Source: an uncultured Gammaproteobacteria bacterium
GTDB lineage: Bacteria; Pseudomonadota; Gammaproteobacteria; Arenicellales; CAJQKF01
Direction: 5' to 3'
NCBI GenBank assembly: GCA_905478855.1
Contig: CAJQKF010000116.1
Location: 1 to 45,590, forward strand
Length of the DNA stretch: 45,590 nucleotides
This document shows positions 24,959 through 33,969 of the stretch, piece by piece. A program made the translations under genes and the position numbers. Under the pieces are notes generated by a model. That model was given only the letters and a program-made list of their open reading frames with translations. It did not search any database and had not been told where the DNA came from. Each line of letters opens with the position of its first letter. Position 1 is the stretch's first letter.

Positions 24959-26839
24959 ATGAGCCGTATAAACAATAAAATTGAAGCACACGATCGGACG
25001 GTGTTTCAGGTCTTAAGTGAAAGAAAGTATACAGTTGACTATTTTCAGAGAGAGTACAACTGGAGTACAAAGCATATCGAGCAATTAGTGACGGATTTGA
25101 CGTCTACTTTCCTCACTGAGTATTCGGCTGGAGATAAGAGGGAAAAAGGTGCTGATTACAATAATTATTATTTGGGGCCATTTGTTGTAAGTGAAAAGGA
25201 TAACCATCGTAGCATCATAGATGGGCAGCAAAGGCTTACCTCGCTTACGTTGTTTCTTATATTTTTAAACCATCTTCAAGAGAAAATGGGCGTATCGGAA
25301 AAGCTTGAGTCAATGATATTTTCTGAGTTGCGGGGAGTAAAGTCTTTCAATATCCAGGTTGAAGAACGCACAAATTGTTTAGAAAATCTATTTTCAGAAG
25401 GTGAGTACGTTGCTAAAAATGGAGATGACGAGTCCACCATTAATATGACGGAGCGCTATGACGACATAACTATTGCATTTCCAGATGAAATCACAAGTCA
25501 CTCTCTTCCATTTTTTATCGATTGGATGAAATACAATGTTATTTTGGTAGAAATCATTGCTTATTCTGACGACAACGCTTACACGATTTTTGAAACTATG
25601 AATGACCGTGGGCTGAACTTGACATCGACGGAGATGCTTAAGGGATATGTGTTATCCAGGTTTGGTGAAAATGAGAAGAGACAGCAAGCCAATATGATTT
25701 GGAAGGACGCCGTCCACAAATTGCACGGATGGGATAAAGATGAAGACCAACGATTCTTTCAAGCGTGGTTTCGTAGCCAATACGCTGAAACAATTCGTCA
25801 GGGTTCCTCGGGATCTAAAAACGAGGATTTTGAGAAAATTGGAACAAGATTCCACAGTTGGGTCAGAGACAATCTCGACAAGATGGATCTCGATCCAAAT
25901 TCATCTGCTGATTTTAATCGGCTAATTAACAGAGATTTGGGTTTCTATTTAAATTGATATTTGAAAATATTAGACTCAGAGCAGTCGATGAATACAGGCT
26001 TAGAGTATGTATATTACATCCATAGATGGGGTATTGCGGAGACCTTAAGTTACCCGTTATTGCTATCTTCATTATGTGTAGATGACTCGAGTGAATTGGC
26101 GACTAGAAAAATTAATCTTGTGGCTCAATATATAGAAAGCTTTGTAGTTCGAAGATCTACGAATTTCAAAAAATTTGCGTCAAGTTCAATTCGATACACA
26201 ATGTATTCTCTCGTGAAGGAGTTGAGAGGCAAAAGTCTTGAGGAATTAGGAGCCATTCTAAGCCAAAGATTGAGTGATATGAATTCCACATGGGAAGGGA
26301 TGATTGATTTCAGATTGCATGGGCAAAACAAAAAATTTGTCACATTTTTACTTTCACGGATGACGGCTTTTGTTGAGGAAGAAAGCGGAATGACGTCCAG
26401 CTTCGACACATATTACAAAAAGAAAAAGGGTAAACCATTTGAAATTGAGCACATTTGGGCAAATAAATTTCGCGAGCATCGAGAGGATTTTGATCAAGAG
26501 TCAGAGTTTGAAGAGTATCGAAATAAAATAGGTGGGTTAGTTCTTATTCCAAGGGGAACTAATCAATCCTATGGATCCAAACCCTATGCAGAAAAGCTCC
26601 CTCATTATGTTAAAGAAAATCTACTTGCACAATCGCTTTGTGAAATTACGTATCAAAATAATCCAAACTTTCGAAATATGATCGAAAGACTCAATTTAAA
26701 ATTTGAACCACACCTTGTGTTTGGGAAGAGCGATTTATTGGAAAGACAAAAATTGTACATAGAAATTTGTAAAGCAATATGGCCAAATTTGATCGGTAGT
26801 CAGATATCAGAAGTGGCAAGCCATGCTTCGAATGCCTAG
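24959..26839 (+). pseudogene. GmrSD-type restriction gene (DUF262 + DUF1524) split by an in-frame TGA
   Basis: Type IV restriction enzymes of this class hydrolyse a nucleotide with the DUF262 part and cut modified DNA with the HNH-like DUF1524 part. The first part has YFQREYNWS near residue 24 and IDGQQRLTSLTLF near 86. The second has FEIEHIWANKF and NKIGGLVLIPRGTNQSYGSK, the DUF1524 His and Asn positions. Both lie in one reading frame, separated only by a TGA at 25955-25957; three bases later a TTG could restart. A simple nonsense change in a once single gene is the likeliest reading. Expression as two separate chains is possible, because DUF262 and DUF1524 also occur as separate genes. Confidence 0.75.
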
Positions 26840-26870
26840 ATTTTGTAAATCAAAAAGAGAAAGTACTAAC

Positions 26871-27152
26871 ATGACGATCGAAGATGCATTTTTATTAATT
26901 GAAGAGAAAATTCTCCAAAACGTAGATGCAAGAGGAGGAAAGGCTACTTGGACGGAGGTTATGGAGCCCTTGGGTTTGCTTGGCCCCTGTGAACCTAATG
27001 ACGCTATGAAGGGATACGCATCAGGATTTTTTGTTGAAAGATTGAAGGAGCGAGGTAATATTCAAGTGCATCAGGTGGCTCCTAGGCATAGAAAAATATT
27101 GGTAACACGAAAGCACCCAGATTGGGATAGCTCTTCAATTCGAAAAATTTAG
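26871..27152 (+). CDS. Hypothetical protein, about 93 aa
   Basis: The start at 26871 (MTIEDAF) is preferred over an upstream in-frame ATG at 26823 that lies inside the end of the GmrSD-like frame. The protein has a helical start, a GPCEPNDAMKGYASGFF segment and a basic C-terminus (HQVAPRHRKILVTRK). I recognise no family. It sits between the GmrSD-like gene (31 bases) and the nuclease fragment (28 bases), so the three probably shared a transcript. Confidence 0.5.
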   Translation: MTIEDAFLLIEEKILQNVDARGGKATWTEVMEPLGLLGPCEPNDAMKGYASGFFVERLKERGNIQVHQVAPRHRKILVTRKHPDWDSSSIRKI

Positions 27153-27180
27153 TTAATATCAGATGCTTTTGGATAAGTGA

Positions 27181-27600
27181 ATGGCAAATATTTCCCAAGT
27201 CAGAGGTGCACTGTTAGAGGAGGCTGTTCTTTATTTACTAGAAAAGTTTGATTACAAAACTATCGAAGCCTATCCTGGACATGGCAATGAAACCCTTCGT
27301 GGTGGTCATTCTGGTCTCGAAGTTAGGGGTCGAGGGTCCTGGCATCAAATTGATGCATTAGCTGCATTTAAGTCATCGCCTGCATTTATGTACCCATTGC
27401 GACTGATGGTAGAGGCCAAGTGTTATCAGAATCACCGGACTGTTGGAATTGAAGTGGTCCGAAATTCAGTAGGCGTACTGAAAGATATCTCTGAAAACTA
27501 TTTTACGATGCCTAGTGGTGGAGCAAATGTGCAGATTCCTAGGTTTAACTATCATTCTGCGATTTTTTCAACATCCGGATATACGAGCGGTGCCATCGAT
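27181..27600 (+). pseudogene. PD-(D/E)XK restriction endonuclease-like gene, 3' end lost at a tRNA fragment
   Basis: The frame starts well (GGA before ATG). It carries an Mrr-like nuclease core: GRGSWHQIDALA with the first Asp, LMVEAKCYQ with ExK, and VGIEVVRNSVGVLKDI. The last recognisable family segment is FNYHSAIFSTSGYTSGAI; in relatives more C-terminal sequence follows. After base 27600 the frame runs into the tRNA-like sequence and then antisense through the neighbouring gene remnant until 27729, so those residues are not native. The gene was cut by the recombination that placed the tRNA fragment here. The catalytic core is intact, so a shortened protein could still be made. Confidence 0.7.
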
Positions 27601-27640
27601 TATCCATTGGTCGTAGGTTCAAGTCCTACCGGGCCCACCA
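27601..27640 (+). tRNA. tRNA-Lys-like 3' fragment (about 40 nt), probable attachment site
   Basis: The bases read as a tRNA 3' part from just after the anticodon: anticodon-stem strand, variable loop TGGTC, T-arm GTAGG-TTCAAGT-CCTAC, acceptor strand CGGGCCC, A and encoded CCA at 27638-27640. The pattern fits tRNA-Lys best. The 5' half is absent; in its place lies the end of the nuclease gene. It marks the right edge of an island that used this tRNA as its integration site. It is not the same tRNA as the fragment at 774-819. Confidence 0.7.
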
Positions 27641-27883
27641 TATCTCACCGGTGTGGCGGAAAATTATCGCCTGACGCACCTTCCAGTACATCTCGTCCGA
27701 TGTTGCGTTGGATAGTTTCTCTATTGTGAGGCGTCCGGCATAAAGAGAATACTCAGGATCGTAAGGCAGTTCCTGATAAGTAAGGGGATGAACCGCCATA
27801 GTTCTCGCTAGCTCCAGGGACTGGCAATTCGGCTCTGGTACGGGTTTAACGGTGAAGCGGTGGTTCTTTAACGCAGGGTGCAT
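27641..27883 (-). pseudogene. GcvT-like aminomethyltransferase, N-terminal remnant
   Basis: The 81 remaining residues align closely with the N-terminus of the intact gene at 31785-32999: LARTM, YQELPYDPE, LSNAT against MSNAT, MYW and RHTGE. The coding sequence stops exactly where the tRNA fragment begins at 27640, with HTGEI as the last native residues. Everything containing the folate-binding core is lost, so it cannot be functional. It lies divergent from a LysR remnant, the common layout of a catabolic gene with its regulator. A second, older catabolic locus was therefore destroyed here. Confidence 0.8.
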
Positions 27884-28022
27884 CGGAGTTTTATAGCCAA
27901 AGAAAAAAAGATGTATAAAATTGTTGCGGCTATAATTACCTTCAATAGGGTAGTGTACAAACGATTTTTTTCGTTATCATAAATATAAAAAATTATATCT
28001 ATGCGCGATGAGGATACGATAA

Positions 28023-28352
28023 CTGAATAAAAAATTTCACCGACTACCGCTTACCGCACTGCGAACCTTCGAGGCGGCGGCACGCCTACAAAGCATTAAA
28101 CAGGCTGCAAAGGAACTGTTCGTCACGCCCGCTACTGTCAGCAATCAATTCCGCCAACTTGAAAAAGAATGGAATTGCACGCTCTTCATTCGCAAGACTC
28201 GTCAGGTCGAACTAACCGACGCCGGGCGATCATTGGCCCAAGTGGTAACCCGCGCCTTCAATGACATTCAATCGGAAATCACATCACAGATCACCCTGAC
28301 AAGAAAAACAGTGACGCTGGCGGTAGGCCCTATCTTTGCATCCAGATGGCTG
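28023..28352 (+). pseudogene. LysR-family regulator (GcvA-like), truncated
   Basis: Translation gives NKKFHRLPLTALRTFEAAAR followed by a helix-turn-helix QAAKELFVTPATVSNQ, then RQLEKEWNCTLFIRK and VELTDAGRSLA. This is the N-terminal domain of a GcvA-type LysR regulator. An in-frame TAA lies directly before a CTG at 28023, and GAGGA lies 9 bases upstream of it, so CTG is the apparent start. Family sequence ends near FASRWLI at 28352, after about 110 of the usual 300 residues. There it meets a transposase fragment on the other strand, and a TGA follows at 28371. The effector domain is missing. Confidence 0.75.
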
Positions 28353-28485
28353 ATTGGGGGTATTGGTGATTGAATACGGCGAATTGCTGACGAAGTGCAA
28401 AGTTTTCCAGTGCAAGATTTCGGGTCGTTTGAAACATAGACCGCACTGTTCCAATCAAACGTAGCATCCAGTTTAGTATTTTCAT
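28353..28485 (-). pseudogene. Transposase (integrase-core type) N-terminal fragment
   Basis: About 44 residues from MKILNWMLRL through NLALENFALRQQFAVFNHQ match the start of IS-encoded integrase-core proteins, where the pattern is ENLALRQQLAVL. The sequence ends at the junction with the truncated LysR gene. The insertion sequence thus entered or recombined with that gene and was later deleted. No catalytic residues remain and no terminal repeats are visible. Confidence 0.6.
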
Positions 28486-28657
28486 CAGAATACCCCTGCA
28501 GAAAAACTCAATTACATTCGAAGCCAATCTGTTTTTACGGCTTCAGTAAAACTGAGATGGCTCGCCGCTGCCTCGAAGGCACCAAGTGCGTTGAGAAACC
28601 ATATATCCCAGTCAAACCTTACTCATAAGCTCACTCGCCCTAGGCAGGATTTTCTGT

Positions 28658-29890
28658 TTAATTCACTAGTGCGGCAGTTGCGAGCTCTTTGAAGTCTTTT
28701 TCCGTGTCGGCAAGATCTTCTGGCGATAACCTTGCAAACGCCGATATCAGCTTTTTTCCAAGCATAAATTCACGCGGGCTGTTGATTGCATTAACCGCAA
28801 GCAAACGCCGGTCTTGCAAGTAAAAGGCAGCGAATGAATTAGTATCACGGTTCCCACGAACTACAACTTGATCATAGCCTTGATTAAGGCCGGCTATCTG
28901 CAGCTTTATGTCATACTGGTCCGACCAGAACCAGGGTATCTGGGTATAGGCGACAGGCTCACCACACATAGCAGCCGCAGCAGATTTAGACTGTTCGAGT
29001 GCATTGTGTACGGATTCAAGACGCACACATCGTCCAAAATATCCGTTGGGATGAAATGTGCAATCGCCGGCGGCATAGACATCGGGTGCGGATGTTTCGC
29101 AGAACTCATTGACGACAATACCGTTATCACATGATATGCCAGCAGCTTCTGCGAGCTCAATGTTCGGATTTATACCGATGCCTGCAATTGCCAGGTCAGC
29201 GGTAAATTCGCTACCGTCCGCGCAAACGACTTTTTCAAGTTTGTTGTGGCCCCTTAACTCACTCACCATCCGGCCAAATTCCAGCTTTACGCCATTGGCT
29301 TGATGCACCCGTTCGAAGAACTTCGATACTTCTGGGGCTGTCACACGACTCAATGCTCGATCTTGGGCTTCGAGAATTGTGACATCGATGCCGTGTTTTA
29401 CGGCGACGGCTGCGACTTCAAGGCCAATATAACCGGCTCCAACAATTACCAATCGAGAGCCCTCCAGAAACTCTTCCTGTATTGCTGTTACGTCTGAGAT
29501 TTTGCGCAGGTAGTGCACGCCTCCGAGATCTTTACCGGGGACTGGTATCTCGCGCACTCGACTACCTGTGGTTAGCAAGAGTTTTTCGTATTCCATCGTT
29601 ACTCCGTTAGCCGTTCTGATAACCTTCGTATCCGTATTGAGTTCAGTTACACGAGTCGACAAAACTAAATCAATTTCGCACTCGGGATAAAAGTTCTCGG
29701 GCTTGAAATACAGGTGTTCAATCTCCAGACCCCCAGAGAGAAATTTCTTGGATAATGGTGGTCGCTGATAGGGAATCCAAGGCTCATCGCCTATCACTAC
29801 TATCCTGCCTTCAAAACCCTTTTGCCGAAGTGTGGCGGCAGCTTGTCCCGCAGCGTGTCCGGCGCCCACAATAACAAAAGTCTCTTTCAT
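28658..29890 (-). CDS. FAD-dependent ferredoxin reductase of an oxygenase system
   Basis: This NAD(P)H-linked flavoprotein passes electrons to a ferredoxin serving an oxygenase. FAD motif IVGAGHAAGQAAATLR lies at the N-terminus. The marker WIPYQRPPLSKKFL follows near residue 40. The second Rossmann motif LVIVGAGYIGLEVAAVA lies near 148, and the FAD ribityl motif VYAAGDCTFHPN near 272. The C-terminal PWFWSDQYDIKLQIAGL is diagnostic for the Rhodocoxin/BphA4-type reductases. A start 9 bases earlier at 29899 is possible. It is the last gene of the minus-strand operon and the natural partner of the ferredoxin at 37724-37984 and the Rieske oxygenase at 34845-36278. Confidence 0.9.
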   Translation of the reverse strand: MKETFVIVGAGHAAGQAAATLRQKGFEGRIVVIGDEPWIPYQRPPLSKKFLSGGLEIEHLYFKPENFYPECEIDLVLSTRVTELNTDTKVIRTANGVTMEYEKLLLTTGSRVREIPVPGKDLGGVHYLRKISDVTAIQEEFLEGSRLVIVGAGYIGLEVAAVAVKHGIDVTILEAQDRALSRVTAPEVSKFFERVHQANGVKLEFGRMVSELRGHNKLEKVVCADGSEFTADLAIAGIGINPNIELAEAAGISCDNGIVVNEFCETSAPDVYAAGDCTFHPNGYFGRCVRLESVHNALEQSKSAAAAMCGEPVAYTQIPWFWSDQYDIKLQIAGLNQGYDQVVVRGNRDTNSFAAFYLQDRRLLAVNAINSPREFMLGKKLISAFARLSPEDLADTEKDFKELATAALVN

Positions 29891-29992
29891 TCGGTGCATG
29901 CTTCTGTAGCGGTGTTTTTCTCTATACGTTATTCATAGAGGACAATGGTCGATTCCAATGTAATGAGCCTACTCTCCTTAGAATACCCGTAA

Positions 29993-31672
29993 CTATTCTG
30001 CAAGTGGCGCCAGCGCATTCAGGTCGCTGGTAACATCGAGGATCACGGGGCGGTTCTTGGCAACCTCGAAGGCCTGCTGGATTGCACCAGCGACCTCACC
30101 CGGCCTCTCAACGCGGATGCCAACGACGCCCATTTCCTCGGCGATACGGGCGAAATTCAAGTCCGTGAACTGCCACAGCTTGCGCGCTTCATCGGTCTGC
30201 TCACCGCCATAAACACGATCGAAGCCACGCTTGGACTGATTTCCCGATGAGTTGTTGTTGACCAGGGTAACCGTGTTGATACCGCAGCGCGCCGCCGTCT
30301 CTACATCTCCGATGTGATACAAGAAGCCCGCATCGCCCGTGAAACAAAAAACCGGCCGATCTGGAACACCGCACTTCGCGCCGAGCGCCGCAGGGAAAGA
30401 CCATCCTAGATGACCAGCTGAACGCATGTAGCTCTGCTCTGGCGACCTCAGGTCAAACATACCGCCCATCCACATGCCAGTGTGGCCGGTGTCGGCGACG
30501 ACAATTGCGTCGTTCGGCAAGTGGTCGCTCAACTCTTTGCAAATGCGCTCAGGCCGCATCGGCTCGGCGTCGGATGTCAGTAGATCTTTGTATTTGTTAC
30601 GCCATTGTTGATCCGCCTCAGCAGCGCGGGCCGCCCAGGCAGTGCGACGGCTCGCAGATTCGGTCCTAGCCATGGCCAGCATTCGTATCAGGGCAACCTT
30701 AGCATCACCCTGCACCCCGGCAACCACGGAATAATTGCGACCGATTTCCTGAGGTTCAATGTCGATGTGCACGATCTTTGTGTCGATTTTTGGGACTTTC
30801 CAGAAATGGCTGACCATACCGCCAGTCGTCGAGCCGATGTAGACTACAAGGTCGGCTTCGCTGACGATGGTGTTTGCGCTCTCGCGAGAATAGGTGCCGA
30901 CAACACCAACCGAAAGCGGATGGCTGGCTGGAATCGTATCCTTGCCGTTCAATGAGGTTGCGACGGGAATATTAAGGCGCTCGGCCAAAGCGACTACATC
31001 CATCTGAGCGCGGGATGCGCGCACGCCGCCACCTGCGACGATCACCGGACGATCAGCCGCTTCGATTGCGGCCATGGCGGTGCGTAGCGATTCCTCGGAT
31101 GGCTCGGGCCTATAGGGCGGTAGCTGCGCGAAGGCGTCCTCGACCAGTGCCTCCATATCGGCTTCCTCAGCGTCGATCTGTGCTTCGTTACCGCGGAATT
31201 GGAGATGGACCGGGCCTGGTGTGCCGGTTGTGGCGGCACGGAATGCCTGACGCACCATATCTGGGAAGCGTGCGACGTCGTCCACGGTGGCATTGAACTT
31301 TGTCACCGGCTCGAACGCGGGCATATCGTCGACCTCCTGATAAACATTGCGGAACTTGGTCTTAGGGTCTCGACCGCCAGTCATTGCAATAACGGGTGCT
31401 TTGGCCAACCAGGCATCGCGTAATCCCGCCGCCAGATTGAGGGCACCGATCACCTGGGCCATGCAAACGCCGGGTTTACCTGTCGCACGCGCATAGCCGT
31501 CGGCCATATAGGCAGCCGTCGCTTCTGAATGAACATGAAGGCGCTTTATGTCTGTGCGCTTTTCCAACTCCACCATTGTGGCCCGTAACACTGCAGGGAC
31601 ATGAAAGATATGGGTGACACCGTAGCCCTTAAGCATCTCAGCCATCACCTGTGCACCCGTTATTTTAGACAT
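29993..31672 (-). CDS. Thiamine diphosphate-dependent enzyme (acetolactate synthase-like)
   Basis: Start at 31672 is supported by AGAGGA upstream. The N-terminal ThDP-PYR domain has the activating Glu in HSEATAAYMADGYARATG (Glu 50). The central FAD/CoA-type domain starts near RPVIVAGGG. The C-terminal ThDP-binding motif runs from GDAGFLYHIGDVETAAR to VNNN near residues 430-460. Length (559 aa) is normal for the ALS, pyruvate-oxidase and benzoylformate-decarboxylase group. It should decarboxylate a 2-keto acid or carboligate or cleave a ketone. The operon gives no clear answer, and similarity to sulfoacetaldehyde acetyltransferase looked weak. Confidence 0.85.
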   Translation of the reverse strand: MSKITGAQVMAEMLKGYGVTHIFHVPAVLRATMVELEKRTDIKRLHVHSEATAAYMADGYARATGKPGVCMAQVIGALNLAAGLRDAWLAKAPVIAMTGGRDPKTKFRNVYQEVDDMPAFEPVTKFNATVDDVARFPDMVRQAFRAATTGTPGPVHLQFRGNEAQIDAEEADMEALVEDAFAQLPPYRPEPSEESLRTAMAAIEAADRPVIVAGGGVRASRAQMDVVALAERLNIPVATSLNGKDTIPASHPLSVGVVGTYSRESANTIVSEADLVVYIGSTTGGMVSHFWKVPKIDTKIVHIDIEPQEIGRNYSVVAGVQGDAKVALIRMLAMARTESASRRTAWAARAAEADQQWRNKYKDLLTSDAEPMRPERICKELSDHLPNDAIVVADTGHTGMWMGGMFDLRSPEQSYMRSAGHLGWSFPAALGAKCGVPDRPVFCFTGDAGFLYHIGDVETAARCGINTVTLVNNNSSGNQSKRGFDRVYGGEQTDEARKLWQFTDLNFARIAEEMGVVGIRVERPGEVAGAIQQAFEVAKNRPVILDVTSDLNALAPLAE

Positions 31673-31784
31673 AGTGTCATTCCTCTCAATGTTAGGCACG
31701 GTTCCTGTATCGAAACCGTTTGTTATAAGTGTTCATCTCAATTCTTCTGCATCAGTCGGATGCATTCGCGTGCTGCCACGGATA

Positions 31785-32999
31785 TCACCTGACCACGTCA
31801 TCTGGAATTTCCGGGATGTTGACCAGATTGCCCCGAGGGATCTCCCGTTTTTGATCGTACATGGGCGTTTCGCAGATGACGGCAGGTCGCCTGTCACCAC
31901 TAGTACACTCCACTTCGAGCGTTGTCCGGGGTCCCAGATCTGGATCGATCAGCCGTACGATGGCTACACCACATTGCTGGAAAGGCGACCATGCACTGGA
32001 GCATACGATTCCTGCCGGCGTGCCATCCTTGGTGAGGACATCGCCGATGAGCGCAATGCCACCCTGAACGCGCATTCCCCAGGTGCGGCGCCTCTTATCT
32101 GCCGCTTGTAACGCCGACTTGCCGATGAAGTCGGCCTTCTCCAAGTCCACGAACTCACCAAGCCCCGCGGCAAAGGGAGTCACCGTCTCGTCGAAATCCG
32201 AACCCGCATTTAAAATGCCTGCCTCGATCCGTCGCGGCCTGGACGCGTGAGAAGCAACCAGTAACATTCCGTGCGGTTCGCCAGCCTTGAGAATGCGATC
32301 GCCCACCGCGCGCGCATCCGCTTCCGGTCCGAGATAGAACTCCCAGCCAAGCTCATTAGTGAACCCAGTACGGCTGAGGATGACTTTCTGACCTGCGATT
32401 CGAACCTCGGCAATATCGAAATAGCGGAAAGGTTCCGGGTGACCGCCATCGACAGCGGCCGTAAGGACTTCAAGCGAGCGTGGCCCTTGTACCTGGCTGA
32501 CCCACACACCCGGATCAAACACCTCGACATCCAGGCCTCGCGCATGCGCCTTGAACCACGAAAACAGATCACCATCAGCCTGCACGTACCAGTATCGATT
32601 GTCGGCCAGTTTCATGAGTATGCCGTCGGTAATCATGCCGCCGTCGTCGTAGCAGGCAAATTGATAGCTGCATCGACCAACGTTCACCTTCGAAATGTCG
32701 CGCGCAAAGACACGATCAAGCAACTTCTCCGCATCGGGGCCGCGCACCTCCAGCGGTAACTCGCCGGTATGCCGGATCATCACCTGGCGGCGAACTGACC
32801 AGTACATCTGGTCTGGCGTAGCGTTACTCATATTTGTTGACATCAGCCGACCGTTGTAGATGCAGAATTCAGGGTCGTATGGAAGCTCTTGATAAACGAG
32901 AGGGTGCGGGAGCATGGTGCGAGCGAGTTCGTTGGGGCGAGCCCCTTCAGCAGCCAGTGCTTTGACAACTATCCGCAAGTCGTTGTTGTGATCTGACAT
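31785..32999 (-). CDS. GcvT-family folate-dependent methyltransferase or demethylase
   Basis: A 404-residue single-domain protein of the GcvT/DmdA class, which moves a methyl or methylene group from an N-, S- or O-methylated compound to tetrahydrofolate. The start has GGGAG 9 bases upstream. Visible family segments are VRRQVMIRHTGELPLEVRGP, VGRCSYQFACYDDGGMITDG (catalytic-loop Asp), VQGPRS, SRTGFTNELGWEFY and RIEAGILNAGSDF. It lies within an operon with a Rieske oxygenase and a TauD-like oxygenase. Demethylation of a methylated growth substrate or of its oxidation product is therefore plausible. The true methyl donor is unknown. Confidence 0.85.
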   Translation of the reverse strand: MSDHNNDLRIVVKALAAEGARPNELARTMLPHPLVYQELPYDPEFCIYNGRLMSTNMSNATPDQMYWSVRRQVMIRHTGELPLEVRGPDAEKLLDRVFARDISKVNVGRCSYQFACYDDGGMITDGILMKLADNRYWYVQADGDLFSWFKAHARGLDVEVFDPGVWVSQVQGPRSLEVLTAAVDGGHPEPFRYFDIAEVRIAGQKVILSRTGFTNELGWEFYLGPEADARAVGDRILKAGEPHGMLLVASHASRPRRIEAGILNAGSDFDETVTPFAAGLGEFVDLEKADFIGKSALQAADKRRRTWGMRVQGGIALIGDVLTKDGTPAGIVCSSAWSPFQQCGVAIVRLIDPDLGPRTTLEVECTSGDRRPAVICETPMYDQKREIPRGNLVNIPEIPDDVVR

Positions 33000-33043
33000 T
33001 CAATTTTTCTCCCGGGGATTAATGTGATTCATGTGTTACTCAA

Positions 33044-33922
33044 TTACCAATCTACTTCGTCATATTTGAACTTGAATAACTCTCCCTTGCGCTCGAATTT
33101 GCCTGCCGATGGCAATGGGAAATGCATCATGCACACGAGACTTTGTAAGTCGGCGTGGGTTTCCATGAAGGCCCTGCGGGTCTTGCGGGCAAGTTCCGGA
33201 TCCCAATCCGGCCGTGCACGCCATTCGGGGTGCATGCACTGTACCGGGCTGTGCATCAAATCACCCCCTATCACTGCGTGACAATTTCCTGATTGCAAGC
33301 GAACTGCGAAGTGGTCAGGAGTGTGTCCCGGAGTTGGCTCCAGCCAGACTTCGTCGTCCAGCACAAAGTCGCTGGAAATAAGTTGCGCCTGACCAGACTC
33401 CACAACGGGTAAGACGCTATCTCCCAGCGACGGAGTAGCGGCAGGATCGTCGTGTTCCGAGAAAACTTCGAGCTCCTTCTTTGACATCAGATACTTCGCG
33501 TTGGGAAACGTTGGCACCCACCGGCCATCAACCAACTGTGTGTTCCATCCAACGTGGTCATGATGCAGGTGCGTACACATCACAATGTCGATGTCTTGAG
33601 GCGTCAAACCAAACGCCGCCAAATTGTCTATGTATGTGGTATCTGTCTTCTGATGCCATGTCGGTCTGTTCGGTCTTTGTTTATTGTTTCCAACGCATGT
33701 GTCAACCAAGATAGTGTGATGAGATGTCTGAACAACGTAACTTTGCATTGGCAGCACGATAGACTCACTCTCACGCACCAACGCGCCCTCATCCACCAGC
33801 CAGTCCCGATGAGGCAGCCAGTCTTCTTCGTGAGTGTCTGGAAAAAACTCTCTGGCGGGCATATGGAATTCCATCTCGAATACTCTGGCGATTTCAATCT
33901 TGCCTATGGGTCGTTTGTTCAT
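33044..33922 (-). CDS. Metallo-beta-lactamase-fold hydrolase
   Basis: A 292-residue MBL-fold protein with the full zinc motif CTHLHHDHVGWN (His118, His120, Asp122, His123). Further ligands are GHTPDHFAV and GGDLMHSPVQ, then a late His in MMHFPLP. The pattern fits lactonase-like and similar ester or thioester hydrolases more than beta-lactamases. It lacks a signal peptide, so it is cytosolic. In this operon it may open a lactone or release CoA from an intermediate. GAGGAAT lies 12 bases before the ATG. It is spaced 44 and 47 bases from its operon neighbours. Confidence 0.85.
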   Translation of the reverse strand: MNKRPIGKIEIARVFEMEFHMPAREFFPDTHEEDWLPHRDWLVDEGALVRESESIVLPMQSYVVQTSHHTILVDTCVGNNKQRPNRPTWHQKTDTTYIDNLAAFGLTPQDIDIVMCTHLHHDHVGWNTQLVDGRWVPTFPNAKYLMSKKELEVFSEHDDPAATPSLGDSVLPVVESGQAQLISSDFVLDDEVWLEPTPGHTPDHFAVRLQSGNCHAVIGGDLMHSPVQCMHPEWRARPDWDPELARKTRRAFMETHADLQSLVCMMHFPLPSAGKFERKGELFKFKYDEVDW

Positions 33923-33969
33923 GTATACGGAATATTCCTCAATTTCATATCGGTCATTTGTTCAAAGTC

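Noticed and set aside
27601..27729. C-terminal 43 residues of the nuclease frame
   Set aside because: They translate a tRNA fragment and the antisense of the gcvT remnant, so they are not native sequence.
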